A stretch of 49,592 nucleotides of DNA from NCBI RefSeq assembly GCF_004801395.1, contig NZ_SSOA01000017.1, positions 1 to 49,592 of the forward strand, in the 5' to 3' direction. Position 1 is the first letter of the stretch. Each line of letters starts with the position of its first letter. Source of the stretch: Gillisella terrae (GTDB taxonomy: Bacteria; Pseudomonadota; Alphaproteobacteria; Rhizobiales; Rhizobiaceae). Below are positions 8,177 to 18,637 of the stretch, in pieces. Both the position numbers and the translations under genes were made by a program. The notes beneath the pieces are model-generated. The model did not search any database. It was not told where the DNA came from and saw only the letters and a program-made list of their open reading frames with translations.

Positions 8177-8605
8177 ATGCGCCCAACAAAATCTTTCGCC
8201 ACCCCACTGCTTCTGGGCTTTGAGCTCAGCGAGAGCCTGATCAGTCAGCTTGCGCGCGCCAATGATGGCTACCCACCTTATAATATCGAATTGGTGCGAA
8301 AACCCGATCCGGCAGAGAGCGACAAGCTGCGCATTACCCTCGCTGTGGCCGGTTTTAGCGATGACGATCTGGATGTCACGGTTGAAGGCAACCAATTGGT
8401 GATCCGCGGTTGTCAAAGCGAGCGAACTGATGCCGATTACCTGTTTCGCGGCATTGCTGCTCGGCAGTTTCAGCGCAGTTTCGTGCTGGCAGATGGCATG
8501 GATGTTCTAAGCGCGCGCCTCAACAACGGCCTGCTCGTTATCGAACTTTTTCGCCCAAATCTTCACCAAACAGTGAGAAAAATTAACATTTCCGCCTCAA
8601 ACTAG
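8177..8605 (+). CDS. Small heat-shock protein (Hsp20/alpha-crystallin family)
   Basis: A 142-residue ATP-independent holdase chaperone of the rhizobial Hsp20 type. The alpha-crystallin domain covers about residues 34-130, with LAVAGFSDDDLDVTVEGNQL near its start and NNGLLVIELFRP near its end. The C-terminal tail has INI, the I-x-I motif used for oligomer assembly. GAGGA lies 5 nt before ATG 8177. A DUF1150 gene follows 46 bases later, the usual partner of this gene in rhizobia, so the two are probably one heat-induced operon. I looked for a ROSE-type RNA thermometer in the leader and could not establish one by eye. Confidence 0.93.
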   Translation: MRPTKSFATPLLLGFELSESLISQLARANDGYPPYNIELVRKPDPAESDKLRITLAVAGFSDDDLDVTVEGNQLVIRGCQSERTDADYLFRGIAARQFQRSFVLADGMDVLSARLNNGLLVIELFRPNLHQTVRKINISASN

Positions 8606-8651
8606 GATCATGGCGGAGCAACCGCCGCTCCCTCCCTGAAGGAGATTCGGA

Positions 8652-8909
8652 ATGTTGATCAAAGAAGCTACCTCAAACCTGTCTGTTATGGAGCTGACAC
8701 ATCTCGGCTCAGGCGAAGTCGGTTATATCCGCAAAATTCGCTTTGAAGACGTGGCCCGCTGCTTTCCTGACGCCCCGGAAATCGACCCCAGCACAGATCT
8801 CTGGGCCTTGTTTGCTGCCGACGGCACACCGATTTTGCTCACCGACAATCGCTCCTCAACCTTCTTCAAGGCTGCCGAAGACGATTTGAAAACCGTTAGC
8901 CTGCATTAA
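8652..8909 (+). CDS. DUF1150 family protein
   Basis: An 85-residue acidic protein of unknown function that matches the DUF1150 family by its overall pattern (ELTHLGSGEVGYIRKI, then LWALFAADGTPILLTDNR). Families of this kind sit next to small heat-shock genes across the Rhizobiales. It starts at ATG 8652 behind a strong GAAGGAG site, and the pair ends with a clear terminator at 8948-8984. A stress-related role is suggested only by that context. Confidence 0.88.
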   Translation: MLIKEATSNLSVMELTHLGSGEVGYIRKIRFEDVARCFPDAPEIDPSTDLWALFAADGTPILLTDNRSSTFFKAAEDDLKTVSLH

Positions 8910-8947
8910 GATCAAGGCAAATCGCGTTAATGCGAAAGCGTTAACGT

Positions 8948-8984
8948 AAAAAGGACTGTGCGAGACCTCCTGCACAGTCCTTTT
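8948..8984 (+). terminator. Intrinsic terminator after the hsp20-DUF1150 operon
   Basis: A 12-bp perfect stem (AAAGGACTGTGC pairing with GCACAGTCCTTT) with a 10-nt loop, ending in a T run. It lies 39 bases after the DUF1150 stop codon. Confidence 0.9.
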
Positions 8985-9000
8985 CAATTTTACAATGTCC

Positions 9001-9042
9001 TACTGCATAATTTGCGCGCAATATATTGCGCGCGGCGCTGTA
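9001..9042. repeat. Shortened RIME-like repeat
   Basis: CTGCATAATT, one outer arm of palindrome B, is joined directly to a perfect 20-base palindrome (9014-9033, GCGCGCAAT twice around AT) and then to GGCGCTGTA, the arm sequence typical of palindrome A. The inner part of the full element is missing, so this looks like a deletion derivative. It sits between the DUF1150 terminator and the end of trmB. Confidence 0.6.
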
Positions 9043-9045
9043 TGC

Positions 9046-9744
9046 TCAGAGTTTCTTGAAAGTCAGATAGGCCGATGAGCGGCCTTCGCGGCGGGCTTTC
9101 GCCTCATAGCGCGTTCCCGGCCAATCTTCGTAAGGCGTCAGCCAATCGCTTGCACTTTGCGCCTGCCAATCAAAGCCACCATGATCGCGGCAATGCTGCA
9201 AGGTCCAGTTCACATAGGTATCGATATCGGATGCAAAGCAGAATGTCGCACCCGGCTTGAGCACACGGTGAAAGCGCTGAAGATTGACCTGCGACACAAA
9301 GCGACGCTTCCAGTGCTTTTTCTTGGGCCAGGGATCGGCATAGAGCAGATCAATCTGATCAATCGATTCTGAGGGCAGCCAATCGAGCAATTGCGTCGCA
9401 TCATCATTATAGACGCGGATATTGGGCAGCCCTTCTTCGTCGATCACCGCCAGCAATTTGGCCATGGAATTAACGAAAGGCTCGACACCGATAAATCCGG
9501 TGGAGGGGTTGGTTCGGGCGCGATGCGCCAGATGCTCTCCCCCGCCAAAGCCTATTTCAAGACGAAGTCTCTCGACGGCAACAGGAAAGAGCGTTTTCAA
9601 ATCGGCTGGAGCCGCTGCATCAAGATCCACCATGCGCTCAGGCAAGAGATGCGTCATACGCTCTACCTGCTGTTCGCGAAGTGGTTTTCCCTTACGACGA
9701 CCGAAAAAAGCTTCGGTCGCCCGGCTGCGGCGGTCCAGTGTCAT
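9046..9744 (-). CDS. trmB: tRNA (guanine-N7)-methyltransferase TrmB
   Basis: A 232-residue SAM-dependent enzyme that methylates N7 of G46 in the variable loop of tRNAs. The SAM-binding region [17 protein letters not shown] is at about 60-76 and the family signature [18 protein letters not shown] at about 138-155; the C-terminus has the TRYEAKAR segment. ATG 9744 is used; a TTG at 9753 would lengthen it by three residues and overlap the metK stop. It directly follows metK, which makes its methyl donor, with 5 bases between them, so the two are probably co-transcribed. Confidence 0.95.
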   Translation of the reverse strand: MTLDRRSRATEAFFGRRKGKPLREQQVERMTHLLPERMVDLDAAAPADLKTLFPVAVERLRLEIGFGGGEHLAHRARTNPSTGFIGVEPFVNSMAKLLAVIDEEGLPNIRVYNDDATQLLDWLPSESIDQIDLLYADPWPKKKHWKRRFVSQVNLQRFHRVLKPGATFCFASDIDTYVNWTLQHCRDHGGFDWQAQSASDWLTPYEDWPGTRYEAKARREGRSSAYLTFKKL

Positions 9745-9749
9745 GTCAA

Positions 9750-10988
9750 TCAAGCCTTCATTGCGTCCTTGAGCGGCTTGACCAGATCAAGCTTTTCCCA
9801 AGAGAAAGAGCCATCGCGACCGGCCTTGCGACCAAAGTGGCCGTAAGCGGAAGTTTTGGCATAGATCGGCTTGTTTAGATCCAAATGGCGACGAATACCA
9901 GTCGGCGACAAATCCATCACCTTGGCAACAGCCGCTTCAACCTGATCTTCAGAGACCTTGCCGGTGCCATGCAGATCAACGTAGATCGACAAAGGCTGCG
10001 CGATGCCGATAGCATAGGAGATCTGAATGGTGCAACGCTCGGCAAAGCCGGCGGCTACAACATTCTTGGCCAGATACCGGGCTGCGTAAGCAGCAGAGCG
10101 GTCAACCTTGGTGGTATCCTTGCCGGAGAAGGCACCGCCACCGTGAGGGGCCGCACCGCCGTAAGTATCCACAATGATCTTGCGGCCTGTCAGACCCGCA
10201 TCGCCATCAGGACCACCGATTACGAACTTGCCTGTCGGGTTGATGTACCACTTGCAATCGTCAGCCACCTTGAGATCGCCAAGGGCTTCAAGAATGTAAG
10301 GCTCAACCACCTGACGCACCTTGGCCGAATCCCAGCTGTCTTCCAGATGCTGGGTGGACAACACGATGGACGCCACTTCCGCAGGCTTGCCATCAATGTA
10401 GCGCACAGTCACCTGGCTCTTGGCGTCGGGGCCGAGACGGCCAACATCGCCTTCGCCAGCCTTGCGGGCAGCAGACAGCAATTGCAGGATCTTGTGGGAA
10501 TAATAGATCGGGGCCGGCATCAAATCAGGCGTTTCGGTGCAGGCATAGCCAAACATGATGCCCTGGTCGCCAGCGCCTTCGCTGTTGTCATGGTCAGAGG
10601 CTTTATCGACGCCCTGCGCAATATGGGCTGACTGGGAGTGCAGCAACACATCAATCTTGGCTGTCTTCCAGTGAAAACCGCTCTGCTCATAGCCAATGTC
10701 GCGCACAGCCTTGCGGGCAGCGGCCTTGAACTTGGCAGGATTGATGACCTCGTTGCCGTTCTTGTCGGTTTTCATCAGGCTCGCAGGAAGGCGAACTTCA
10801 CCGGCAATAACGATGCGATTGGTAGTGGCCAGCGTTTCGCAGGCGATGCGCACCGTCCAGGGATCAACGCCGGTCTTTGCCGCTTCGCGGTAAACCAGAT
10901 CGACGATTTCATCGGAAATGCGGTCGCACACCTTATCGGGATGGCCTTCAGAAACGGATTCACTCGTAAACAAATAATTTGAGCGCAT
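9750..10988 (-). CDS. metK: S-adenosylmethionine synthetase
   Basis: A 412-residue MAT enzyme that makes SAM from methionine and ATP in the cytoplasm. It shows the family sequence [20 protein letters not shown] at the N-terminus, the hexapeptide-type region [12 protein letters not shown], and the glycine-rich loop [15 protein letters not shown] that binds phosphate. The length is at the upper end for the family, as usual in rhizobia. A GGGG ribosome site precedes ATG 10988. The leader of about 120 bases up to the phrR terminator was examined for a SAM-type riboswitch, but none could be confirmed. Confidence 0.97.
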   Translation of the reverse strand: MRSNYLFTSESVSEGHPDKVCDRISDEIVDLVYREAAKTGVDPWTVRIACETLATTNRIVIAGEVRLPASLMKTDKNGNEVINPAKFKAAARKAVRDIGYEQSGFHWKTAKIDVLLHSQSAHIAQGVDKASDHDNSEGAGDQGIMFGYACTETPDLMPAPIYYSHKILQLLSAARKAGEGDVGRLGPDAKSQVTVRYIDGKPAEVASIVLSTQHLEDSWDSAKVRQVVEPYILEALGDLKVADDCKWYINPTGKFVIGGPDGDAGLTGRKIIVDTYGGAAPHGGGAFSGKDTTKVDRSAAYAARYLAKNVVAAGFAERCTIQISYAIGIAQPLSIYVDLHGTGKVSEDQVEAAVAKVMDLSPTGIRRHLDLNKPIYAKTSAYGHFGRKAGRDGSFSWEKLDLVKPLKDAMKA

Positions 10989-11111
10989 GCGGGATTCCCC
11001 TCAATGAACTAGGTCACGATGTGTTAGAGCCTCAGCACGCTAAAAACAAGAACACAACGACATAAATATATCTTTATGTCAGCATTCCTTTCCCGAAAGT
11101 GACCAAGACAC

Positions 11112-11141
11112 AAAAAAAGCGGCCCGCACGCCGCTTTTTTT
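11112..11141. terminator. Bidirectional-looking intrinsic terminator after phrR
   Basis: AGCGGC (11118-11123) pairs with GCCGCT (11130-11135), flanked by a run of A on one side and T on the other. It would end phrR transcription on the minus strand and insulates metK from it. Confidence 0.9.
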
Positions 11142-11162
11142 ATAACCAATGATGAACGCCGA

Positions 11163-11585
11163 TTACTCAGCCTCAACCTCAGCCGACAGAGCCTTGACCA
11201 GGTCAACAACCTTGCGACGGACTTTGGGATCATTAATCTTAACAAAAGCTCTGTTGAGTTGCAGGCCTTCGGATGAAGACAGAAAGTCAACAACATAGTT
11301 CGAGCTGGCAGCTTCAGAGAAACCAGCAGCGCCACCGGCAGCCTGTTCGCCCGGTGCATCTTCAAAGAAGAACGACACTGGAACATTCAGAATGCTGGAG
11401 ATGTTTTGCAGGCGGCTTGCACCAACCCGGTTTGTGCCTTTTTCGTACTTCTGGATTTGCTGGAATGTGATGCCGAGAGCCTCACCCAGCTTCTCCTGGC
11501 TCATGCCCAGCATGGTACGACGAAGACGAATCCGGCTACCGACATGGATGTCGATCGGGTTCGGTTTTTTCTTGTTTTCGAGCAT
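11163..11585 (-). CDS. phrR: XRE-family transcriptional regulator (PhrR/PraR type)
   Basis: A 140-residue DNA-binding regulator. The helix-turn-helix domain at about 10-70 has VGSRIRLRRTMLGMSQEKLG, then QIQKYEKGTNRVGASRL, the canonical Cro/CI-type fold. ATG 11585 is used because AGGA lies about 8 nt upstream and the sequence MLENKKKPNPIDIHVGSRI fits the family N-terminus. Its place right after lnt matches the actA(lnt)-phrR arrangement known in Sinorhizobium, where phrR is induced by low pH. The homologue PraR in other rhizobia controls surface attachment and quorum-sensing genes. The symbol follows context; praR would be equally acceptable. Confidence 0.88.
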   Translation of the reverse strand: MLENKKKPNPIDIHVGSRIRLRRTMLGMSQEKLGEALGITFQQIQKYEKGTNRVGASRLQNISSILNVPVSFFFEDAPGEQAAGGAAGFSEAASSNYVVDFLSSSEGLQLNRAFVKINDPKVRRKVVDLVKALSAEVEAE

Positions 11586-11743
11586 GTCACAATCCTGACA
11601 ATGGTTATTAGTGAAGGCTGATTTGGTCATAACTCGTAGTGCTTGCAACTTTCTGGAACGTTACGTTGTACCTTTCAGAACTCCAAGCAAGGAATTTTTG
11701 ACGCCATCAAGCAATCACACTATGCATTTTTAGGGGTTTTTGG

Positions 11744-13339
11744 TCAATTCCCCCTCGAAATAAAACCTGAGCGCGAAAATACACCCACAGATAATAACAA
11801 AACAGTTACCAGCCAAAAGTTGTATTTAACAGGAAATCGCGCTTGTTTCTCTGAAATAGAAAAATCCAGAGTTGCATCTTCTACGCCTTCTGCGTTTAAT
11901 CGCAAACCCGAAACAACGTTTCCATGCGGATCAATTGTGGCAGAAATGCCATTATTGGCGACTCGAATGACGGGCAGTCCAGTCTCGACAGCGCGCAATC
12001 TTGCCTGCTGAAAATGCTGATAAGGCCCCGGCGAATTTCCAAACCAGGCATCATTGGTGACGTTGACAATCGCATTTGCCCCGAGCATTCCGGCGGTCAT
12101 TTCATCGGGGAAAATGATCTCGTAGCAGATCAGCGGATAGAGCTTCAAACCGTTCGGCAGGCTCAACAGGGAACGCTTCGCACCGGGTGAAAACCCGCCC
12201 GGAAGGTCAACCACATTGGTGATTCCGAGCTTGGAGAGGATGTCCTGAAATGGCACATACTCCCCAAACGGCACAAGATGGACTTTGTCAGCCGCCGCAA
12301 CAATCTGCCCTGAACTGTCGATGACGTAGATGGAATTGTAATATCGGGGGGCAAGTCCAGCCCCTTGATCTTCCGAGCGCACCGTGCCGGTGATCAGCAA
12401 TTGGCCGGGCTTCAGCGTATTGGCAATCTGGCGCAAGGCATCCGGGTTTTGAGTCAAGATAAACGGAATGGTGGTTTCCGGCCAAACAATGATGTCCGGC
12501 TGCTTATGGCCGGGCTGCGGTGGCTGGGCTGTCAGGCGCAAATGTTTTTCAAAGGTCGCGATCCGATCATCGTCATTCATCTTGGATGCCTGATCAATAT
12601 TCGGCTGCACCAGACGCACGGTGAGTTGCTTTGTGCTATCTGCCTCACCTATCGGCTGCGACAGCCGATAGGCACCATAGCCGAGATGCAGCGCCGCCAA
12701 CACGCCCGCGACAGAAAGACCAAGCACGGCACCACGCCGCGTGCCCAGCAGAGCTGGTGCGGCAAACACGAACACAGCAAGGGCGGACACACCAAACAGA
12801 CCAACAACCGCCACAGACTGCATCATCAAGGGCACAGGCATGGCCGCATAGCCAATGGCATTCCATGGAAAGCCGGTTGCCACAAAGCTGCGCAGCCATT
12901 CAGCAAGACCAAAGGACGCCGCCAGCACCGCGATGCGGCCAACGCCTTCAGACCACAACAGCCGCGCGCCGGCGCAGGCCAATCCATAAAAGAGTGCAAG
13001 AACAGCCGGAAGCCCCAAAACCGCCAGCGGCAAAGCCCAGGCGAATTCATCGGCCTCGACCATCAAGGCATTGCCGATCCACCACAGGCCCGCGACGAAA
13101 TAGCCAAGGCCAAACAGCCACCCAATGAAAAAGGCCTGCCGCAGACCACGCGACCACCGCTTGCCCGGATCACCACTGGTGCCATCCAAAAGCCAGACCA
13201 GCACCGGAAAGGAAAGAAAGGCGGGTGCAAAAAAATCGACTGGCGGCAAGGCCAATGCGCAAACAGCGCCCGAAACCACGACCAAAGCGGCGCGACGCCA
13301 CCCGTCCAGCAGCATTATTCTCGCGGCAATCCGCTCCAT
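11744..13339 (-). CDS. lnt: Apolipoprotein N-acyltransferase
   Basis: A 531-residue inner-membrane enzyme that adds the third acyl chain to the N-terminal cysteine of lipoproteins. The N-terminal half has about six to eight membrane segments. The C-terminal half is a periplasmic nitrilase-like domain with the three catalytic positions in view: Glu in IVWPETTIPF, Lys in ADKVHLVPFGEYVPF and Cys in YPLICYEIIFP. A final membrane helix (WLVTVLLLSVGVF) closes the protein. ATG 13339 has AAGGG upstream. In S. meliloti this gene is also called actA because mutants are acid sensitive. It lies between corC and phrR on the same strand. Confidence 0.96.
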   Translation of the reverse strand: MERIAARIMLLDGWRRAALVVVSGAVCALALPPVDFFAPAFLSFPVLVWLLDGTSGDPGKRWSRGLRQAFFIGWLFGLGYFVAGLWWIGNALMVEADEFAWALPLAVLGLPAVLALFYGLACAGARLLWSEGVGRIAVLAASFGLAEWLRSFVATGFPWNAIGYAAMPVPLMMQSVAVVGLFGVSALAVFVFAAPALLGTRRGAVLGLSVAGVLAALHLGYGAYRLSQPIGEADSTKQLTVRLVQPNIDQASKMNDDDRIATFEKHLRLTAQPPQPGHKQPDIIVWPETTIPFILTQNPDALRQIANTLKPGQLLITGTVRSEDQGAGLAPRYYNSIYVIDSSGQIVAAADKVHLVPFGEYVPFQDILSKLGITNVVDLPGGFSPGAKRSLLSLPNGLKLYPLICYEIIFPDEMTAGMLGANAIVNVTNDAWFGNSPGPYQHFQQARLRAVETGLPVIRVANNGISATIDPHGNVVSGLRLNAEGVEDATLDFSISEKQARFPVKYNFWLVTVLLLSVGVFSRSGFISRGN

Positions 13340-13464
13340 GCAGTCATCCCTTTGTGTCTCAAACAGTTCTTAGCCGCGCTTTCAATAAAACACACAGCTT
13401 GCCATGCTCTGTACTTACGACGAACATGGGCAAAGAGCCAATGTAGTCGGGCGAATCACGCAAT

Positions 13465-13497
13465 AAGGCGGCAGTTTTTTCAAAAAACCACCGCCTT
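13465..13497. other. Hairpin between corC and lnt
   Basis: AAGGCGG (13465-13471) pairs with CCGCCTT (13491-13497), and the inner GTTTTTT and AAAAAAC extend the stem. There is no clear T run after it on either strand, so it may be a weak terminator or a processing site in the corC-lnt transcript. Confidence 0.5.
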
Positions 13498-13534
13498 GTC
13501 GTTACAACACTCTGAGAGACGCCAGATTTACAGC

Positions 13535-14596
13535 CTAATGCTCTGAAATCGCATCAGCCGGTTGCTTGTGCCGGTCACGCTCTGCCGCCGTCTGCTCCTG
13601 TATGCGTTTGGCAATCGGAGCCATGCGGGTGATGCGCACCCGTTTCACACGCCTTGGATCGGCATCGAGAATGTGCAGCTCAAAGCCCTCAACGGCCTGA
13701 ACCACCTCGCCACGCTGCGGCACACGGCCAATGGCCGCCGAAATCAGACCACCCAGGGTGTCAACTTCGTCGATTTCCTCGCTGACATCAAAATCAGGGC
13801 CAACCACTTCAGCGATTTCTTCCAGCTCGATGCGGGCATCGGCCAGAAACACGTCATCGGAGACACGGGTGACCAGCGCCTCTTCCTTGTCGTGTTCATC
13901 ATCAATATCGCCAACGACCATTTCAACGATATCTTCATGAGACACCAGTCCATCCGTGCCGCCATGCTCATCAATCACCACAGCCATCTGGGTTCTGGCC
14001 GCCTGCATCCGTGTGAGCAGATCCGAGGCCTGCATGGAGGATGGCACAAACAGGATGGAGCGGATGATCCCGGCCTCTTCAATGGTCACGCCCAGATCGA
14101 CGCAGGCCAGATCCAGCCCGTTACCATGCAGGGCTTTGAGGGTAATATAAGAGAGAAGATCGCGGATATGCACCATGCCGCGCGGATCATCCAGCGTTTC
14201 ATGATAGACCGGCATACGCGAATGACCGGTTTCCTGAAACAGGGTCATCAAGGTGCCAATGGTCACACTCAGATCAACGGCCTTGATGTCGGAGCGCGGA
14301 ATCATCACGTCTTCAACGCGCACTTCGCGAAAACTCAGGATATTTTGAAGCATAGCCCGCTCGTCAGCGGAAAAGGCCTGATCCGGCCCCTGATCAGACA
14401 TCAGCGCATCGGTGATGTCTTCACGCAGGCTCGCTCTGTAAGCGGGCCTCAAGATGCGGGCAGCGCGAGCCCAGAAAGACGAATGCGGCTTGTGGGCCGC
14501 GGGACTTCGCTGGGAACTACTAGATCCCTCTTCGGAGGAGGAGCTGTCCTGCTCCTTTGTGGCCTCTGAGGCCGGTCGTGTCGAAAAGTCGCTCAT
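13535..14596 (-). CDS. CorC/HlyC-family CBS-domain protein
   Basis: A 353-residue cytoplasmic protein of the hemolysin C/CorC family, linked in other bacteria to magnesium and cobalt efflux; the hemolysin name is historical. Residues ~75-120 carry FREVRVEDVMIPRSDIKAV, followed by two CBS domains (second one with SMQASDLLTRMQAARTQMAVV and IDEHGGTDGLVSHEDIVE). The C-terminal CorC_HlyC domain has the LGGLISAAIGRVPQRGEVV segment. The first ~40 residues are low-complexity and serine-rich (DSSSSEEGSSSSQ), which is unusual for the family and probably disordered. Gene order ybeY-corC-lnt is a standard arrangement tying it to envelope functions. Confidence 0.93.
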   Translation of the reverse strand: MSDFSTRPASEATKEQDSSSSEEGSSSSQRSPAAHKPHSSFWARAARILRPAYRASLREDITDALMSDQGPDQAFSADERAMLQNILSFREVRVEDVMIPRSDIKAVDLSVTIGTLMTLFQETGHSRMPVYHETLDDPRGMVHIRDLLSYITLKALHGNGLDLACVDLGVTIEEAGIIRSILFVPSSMQASDLLTRMQAARTQMAVVIDEHGGTDGLVSHEDIVEMVVGDIDDEHDKEEALVTRVSDDVFLADARIELEEIAEVVGPDFDVSEEIDEVDTLGGLISAAIGRVPQRGEVVQAVEGFELHILDADPRRVKRVRITRMAPIAKRIQEQTAAERDRHKQPADAISEH

Positions 14597-14712
14597 TTTA
14601 CCATTCTATCAAACAGGGCACCATGCCCTCTCTCTACTCCCGCATCTGGAGTGACGCGGCAATATTCATAATGCCGAACAATCTGACCCTATATCACAAA
14701 ACATGACAGCAA

Positions 14713-15204
14713 TTATACGGCATAGGGATCAGATAGGCCAAGAGACGCCAAAATGCGAGTCTCCAGCCCTTCCATCTGCTCCGCCTCTTCATCATTCATG
14801 TGATCATACCCGAAAAGGTGCAAAAATCCATGCACCATCAAATGCGTCAGGTGATCGTTAAAACTTTTGCCCAGATCAACCGCTTCGCGCTCGACCGTTT
14901 CACGGGCAATAATAATGTCACCCAGCATCGGGCCGGGCGTATCTCCGGGCACAATCGGATAGGCCGGAAAGGACAGGACATTGGTGGGCTTGTCCTGATT
15001 GCGCCACTCAGCATTAATGCCGCGAATGTCCTCGTCACTGGTAAAAACCAGCGAAAGCTCGGTTGGCATGGGCGGAAACGGCTGCCCCTCAGCGGCGATA
15101 AACTCCGCAGCTTGAGTTAAAATCCGCTCACTCATGACCTCCAGCACGTCTTCCGCTGGCCAGCCGTCATCTTCGACGGCAATTTGTATGTCTAGTTTTT
15201 GCAT
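14713..15204 (-). CDS. ybeY: Endoribonuclease / rRNA maturation factor YbeY
   Basis: A 163-residue zinc-dependent RNase that takes part in 16S rRNA 3'-end processing and ribosome quality control. The metal site is the H-x3-H-x5-H motif in HGFLHLFGYDH at about residue 127. ATG 15204 is preferred (MQKLDIQIAVED); a TTG at 15225 would add seven residues and overlap the end of phoH. No strong ribosome site is present, which fits translational coupling to phoH. The miaB-phoH-ybeY-corC order is conserved in many bacteria. Confidence 0.95.
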   Translation of the reverse strand: MQKLDIQIAVEDDGWPAEDVLEVMSERILTQAAEFIAAEGQPFPPMPTELSLVFTSDEDIRGINAEWRNQDKPTNVLSFPAYPIVPGDTPGPMLGDIIIARETVEREAVDLGKSFNDHLTHLMVHGFLHLFGYDHMNDEEAEQMEGLETRILASLGLSDPYAV

Positions 15205-15221
15205 CAAACCCGGAGCGGACC

Positions 15222-16274
15222 TCAAACGGCCTGCTCACCATCCTCTCGTTGCGTATATTGCGCGTCATACGCCTTGACGATGCGGCCAACAAGAGGATGG
15301 CGCACAACATCGACATCCTTGAAGCGCACAAAGGACACGCCCTCAACGCCCTGTAGAATGCGCAATGCCTCGACCAGACCCGATGTCACGCCACGCGGCA
15401 AATCCACCTGACTAGGATCGCCCGTCACAATCATACGGGCGTTTTCACCCAGACGGGTCAAAAACATTTTCATTTGCATGGACGTGGTATTTTGCGCCTC
15501 ATCCAGAATAACCGCGGCATTGGCCAGCGTGCGGCCACGCATGAAGGCCAAAGGCGCAATTTCAATCACGCCAGCGGTAATGGCGCGCTCAACCTTGTCA
15601 CCCGGCATCATATCGTAAAGTGCGTCATAGAGCGGCCGCAGATAAGGATCGACCTTTTCCTTGAGATCTCCCGGCAAAAAGCCAAGCCGCTCGCCCGCTT
15701 CCACGGCGGGGCGCGACAGGATGATGCGATCCACCGCACCCCGCTCCAGCAATTGTGCAGCATGCGCTACCGCCAGATAGGTTTTGCCGGTGCCCGCAGG
15801 CCCCACACCAAACACCAGTTCCGAGCGCTCCAGTGCGCGCATATAGGCGTCTTGCGTTGGGGTTCTGGCCACAATGGTTTTCTTGCGCGTCGAAATCTGC
15901 GCCATGGTCAGCTTGGATTTGCGCTCCAATGTCGGCAGGCTGAGTTGGTCATCGGCGGCGACCGCCATGCGGATTGCGCCTTCAACATCGGAGGCCTCGA
16001 CCGATCCGCCGCTTTGAATTTTGGCGTAGAGAAAATCGAGAGCACGCCTGGCCTGATTGGTGGCCATGACATCGCCGGTGATGGACACCGAATTGCCGCG
16101 GGCGCTGGCCTCAATGGCCAGACGCTGTTCCAGCAATTTGAGATTTTGATCGAACTGACCGAACAGCTCACTGGCATGTCGGTTGTTCTCGAACGTCAGT
16201 ATAAAGTGATTGGCGTCGGTCGCAGCGGTTTTGGTGTTGCGCGAGGGTGAGGTTACCACTTCTGATGCGTTCAA
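15222..16274 (-). CDS. phoH: PhoH-family ATPase (PhoH-like protein)
   Basis: A 350-residue cytoplasmic P-loop ATPase with an N-terminal KH-like region and a C-terminal PhoH domain. The Walker A motif is GVGPAGTGKT at about 158-167, the Walker B is AAVILDEAQNTT at about 255-266, followed by TGDPSQVDLP. It is likely to act on RNA together with YbeY, whose gene follows. The only good start is TTG at 16274, with GGGAG about 11 nt upstream; no in-frame ATG precedes the conserved region. A TTG start would keep translation modest. Confidence 0.95.
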   Translation of the reverse strand: MNASEVVTSPSRNTKTAATDANHFILTFENNRHASELFGQFDQNLKLLEQRLAIEASARGNSVSITGDVMATNQARRALDFLYAKIQSGGSVEASDVEGAIRMAVAADDQLSLPTLERKSKLTMAQISTRKKTIVARTPTQDAYMRALERSELVFGVGPAGTGKTYLAVAHAAQLLERGAVDRIILSRPAVEAGERLGFLPGDLKEKVDPYLRPLYDALYDMMPGDKVERAITAGVIEIAPLAFMRGRTLANAAVILDEAQNTTSMQMKMFLTRLGENARMIVTGDPSQVDLPRGVTSGLVEALRILQGVEGVSFVRFKDVDVVRHPLVGRIVKAYDAQYTQREDGEQAV

Positions 16275-16313
16275 GCGTTGAAGCTCCCGTTGATCTGAGA
16301 TGAGGCCCCCACT

Positions 16314-17747
<1,434 letters not shown>

Positions 17748-17811
17748 GGCCGCTCTTTAGTGCTTTTTGCGTCCAGATTAAACCGAAAAATAGCAAAACC
17801 GCTTTGAAGCG

Positions 17812-18609
17812 CTATTCAATCTCACGACCAAGCAGTTTCGAGGCCAGCATACGGCGAATTTCGGCCTCCACCTTGGCGCTCACCTGCTTGCGATTGGAGT
17901 CGGCACGATATTCTATCGGCTCGCCAAAACAAATGTCCACTTCCAGCGCCATGGCCCGCATGATGCCCATCAGGTGCGGCACCAGTGTTACATCGCCGGG
18001 CCAGCTGACAATCGAGCGGTGGTAACGCCCCATGGGCATGCCATGATAGCCGGTATAGGCAATGGCGACCGGCTGAATATAGACCACACCCTCCGGTGCC
18101 AGTGGCAAAGCCATGGAGGCCGCCCCAAACAGCGAGGATTTGATCGGCAGCAGGCGATTGCCATCCGATGTGGTGCCTTCTGGAAAAAGCACCACAATCT
18201 CGCCATCGGCCATGCGCTCGGCAATGTCATTGGCCTGATGGCCGGTTGCGCGCTTTTCCTCGCGGCGCACAAAGACGCTCTTTTGCAGCTTGGCGAGCGT
18301 GCCAAAAATTGGCCAGTCGGCCACTTCGGTCTTGGCAATAAACACCATGTCATCAATAGAGCTAAGCGCCAGAATATCGGACCACGACGTGTGGTTGGAG
18401 GCCAGCATCAAAGGCCGGTCTCTAACCGGCTTGCCATGCACCCGCACTTTCAGGCCCAGCACCAGACAGGCAAAGCGATGCCAATAGCGTGGCAAAACAC
18501 GGCGCAGCTTCAAGTCAAACTTCAGCCCGATCAATTGAAAGGGCAGCATGACCAAAGTGACCAACACCAGCAGGGATAAGAAAAAATACGTCCTGATCTT
18601 GATAATCAC
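17812..18609 (-). CDS. plsC: 1-acyl-sn-glycerol-3-phosphate acyltransferase
   Basis: A 265-residue membrane-associated acyltransferase that makes phosphatidic acid from lysophosphatidic acid. The N-terminal hydrophobic segment (FFLSLLVLVTLVMLPFQLIG) anchors it. The catalytic motif NHTSWSD (N-H-x4-D) is at about residue 72, and the substrate-binding motif FPEGTTSDG follows at about 141. The start used is GTG 18609, just downstream of the fur-family gene on the same strand. Some rhizobia carry an OlsA-like acyltransferase of similar sequence; the conserved location beside miaB favours PlsC. Confidence 0.92.
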   Translation of the reverse strand: MIIKIRTYFFLSLLVLVTLVMLPFQLIGLKFDLKLRRVLPRYWHRFACLVLGLKVRVHGKPVRDRPLMLASNHTSWSDILALSSIDDMVFIAKTEVADWPIFGTLAKLQKSVFVRREEKRATGHQANDIAERMADGEIVVLFPEGTTSDGNRLLPIKSSLFGAASMALPLAPEGVVYIQPVAIAYTGYHGMPMGRYHRSIVSWPGDVTLVPHLMGIMRAMALEVDICFGEPIEYRADSNRKQVSAKVEAEIRRMLASKLLGREIE

Positions 18610-18637
18610 ATCAGGCCCATCTGGCTGCGCGTCATCA

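Noticed and set aside
7989..8240. Small hydrophobic protein made of the 12-nt repeats
   Set aside because: There is no ribosome site, and the frame runs 64 bases into hsp20 in another frame. It is kept as a repeat feature and a finding, not a gene.
10989..11111. Possible SAM-responsive riboswitch in the metK leader
   Set aside because: The leader has some paired segments, but I could not match the conserved cores of SAM-II, SAM-V or SAM/SAH motifs by eye. Infernal with the Rfam models would settle it.
12365..13546. Long open frame (393 codons) antisense to lnt, and similar long antisense frames over the chemoreceptor gene, corC, metK and miaB
   Set aside because: They are shadows of high-GC coding sequence on the other strand, with low-complexity Arg/His/Gln-rich products and no ribosome sites.
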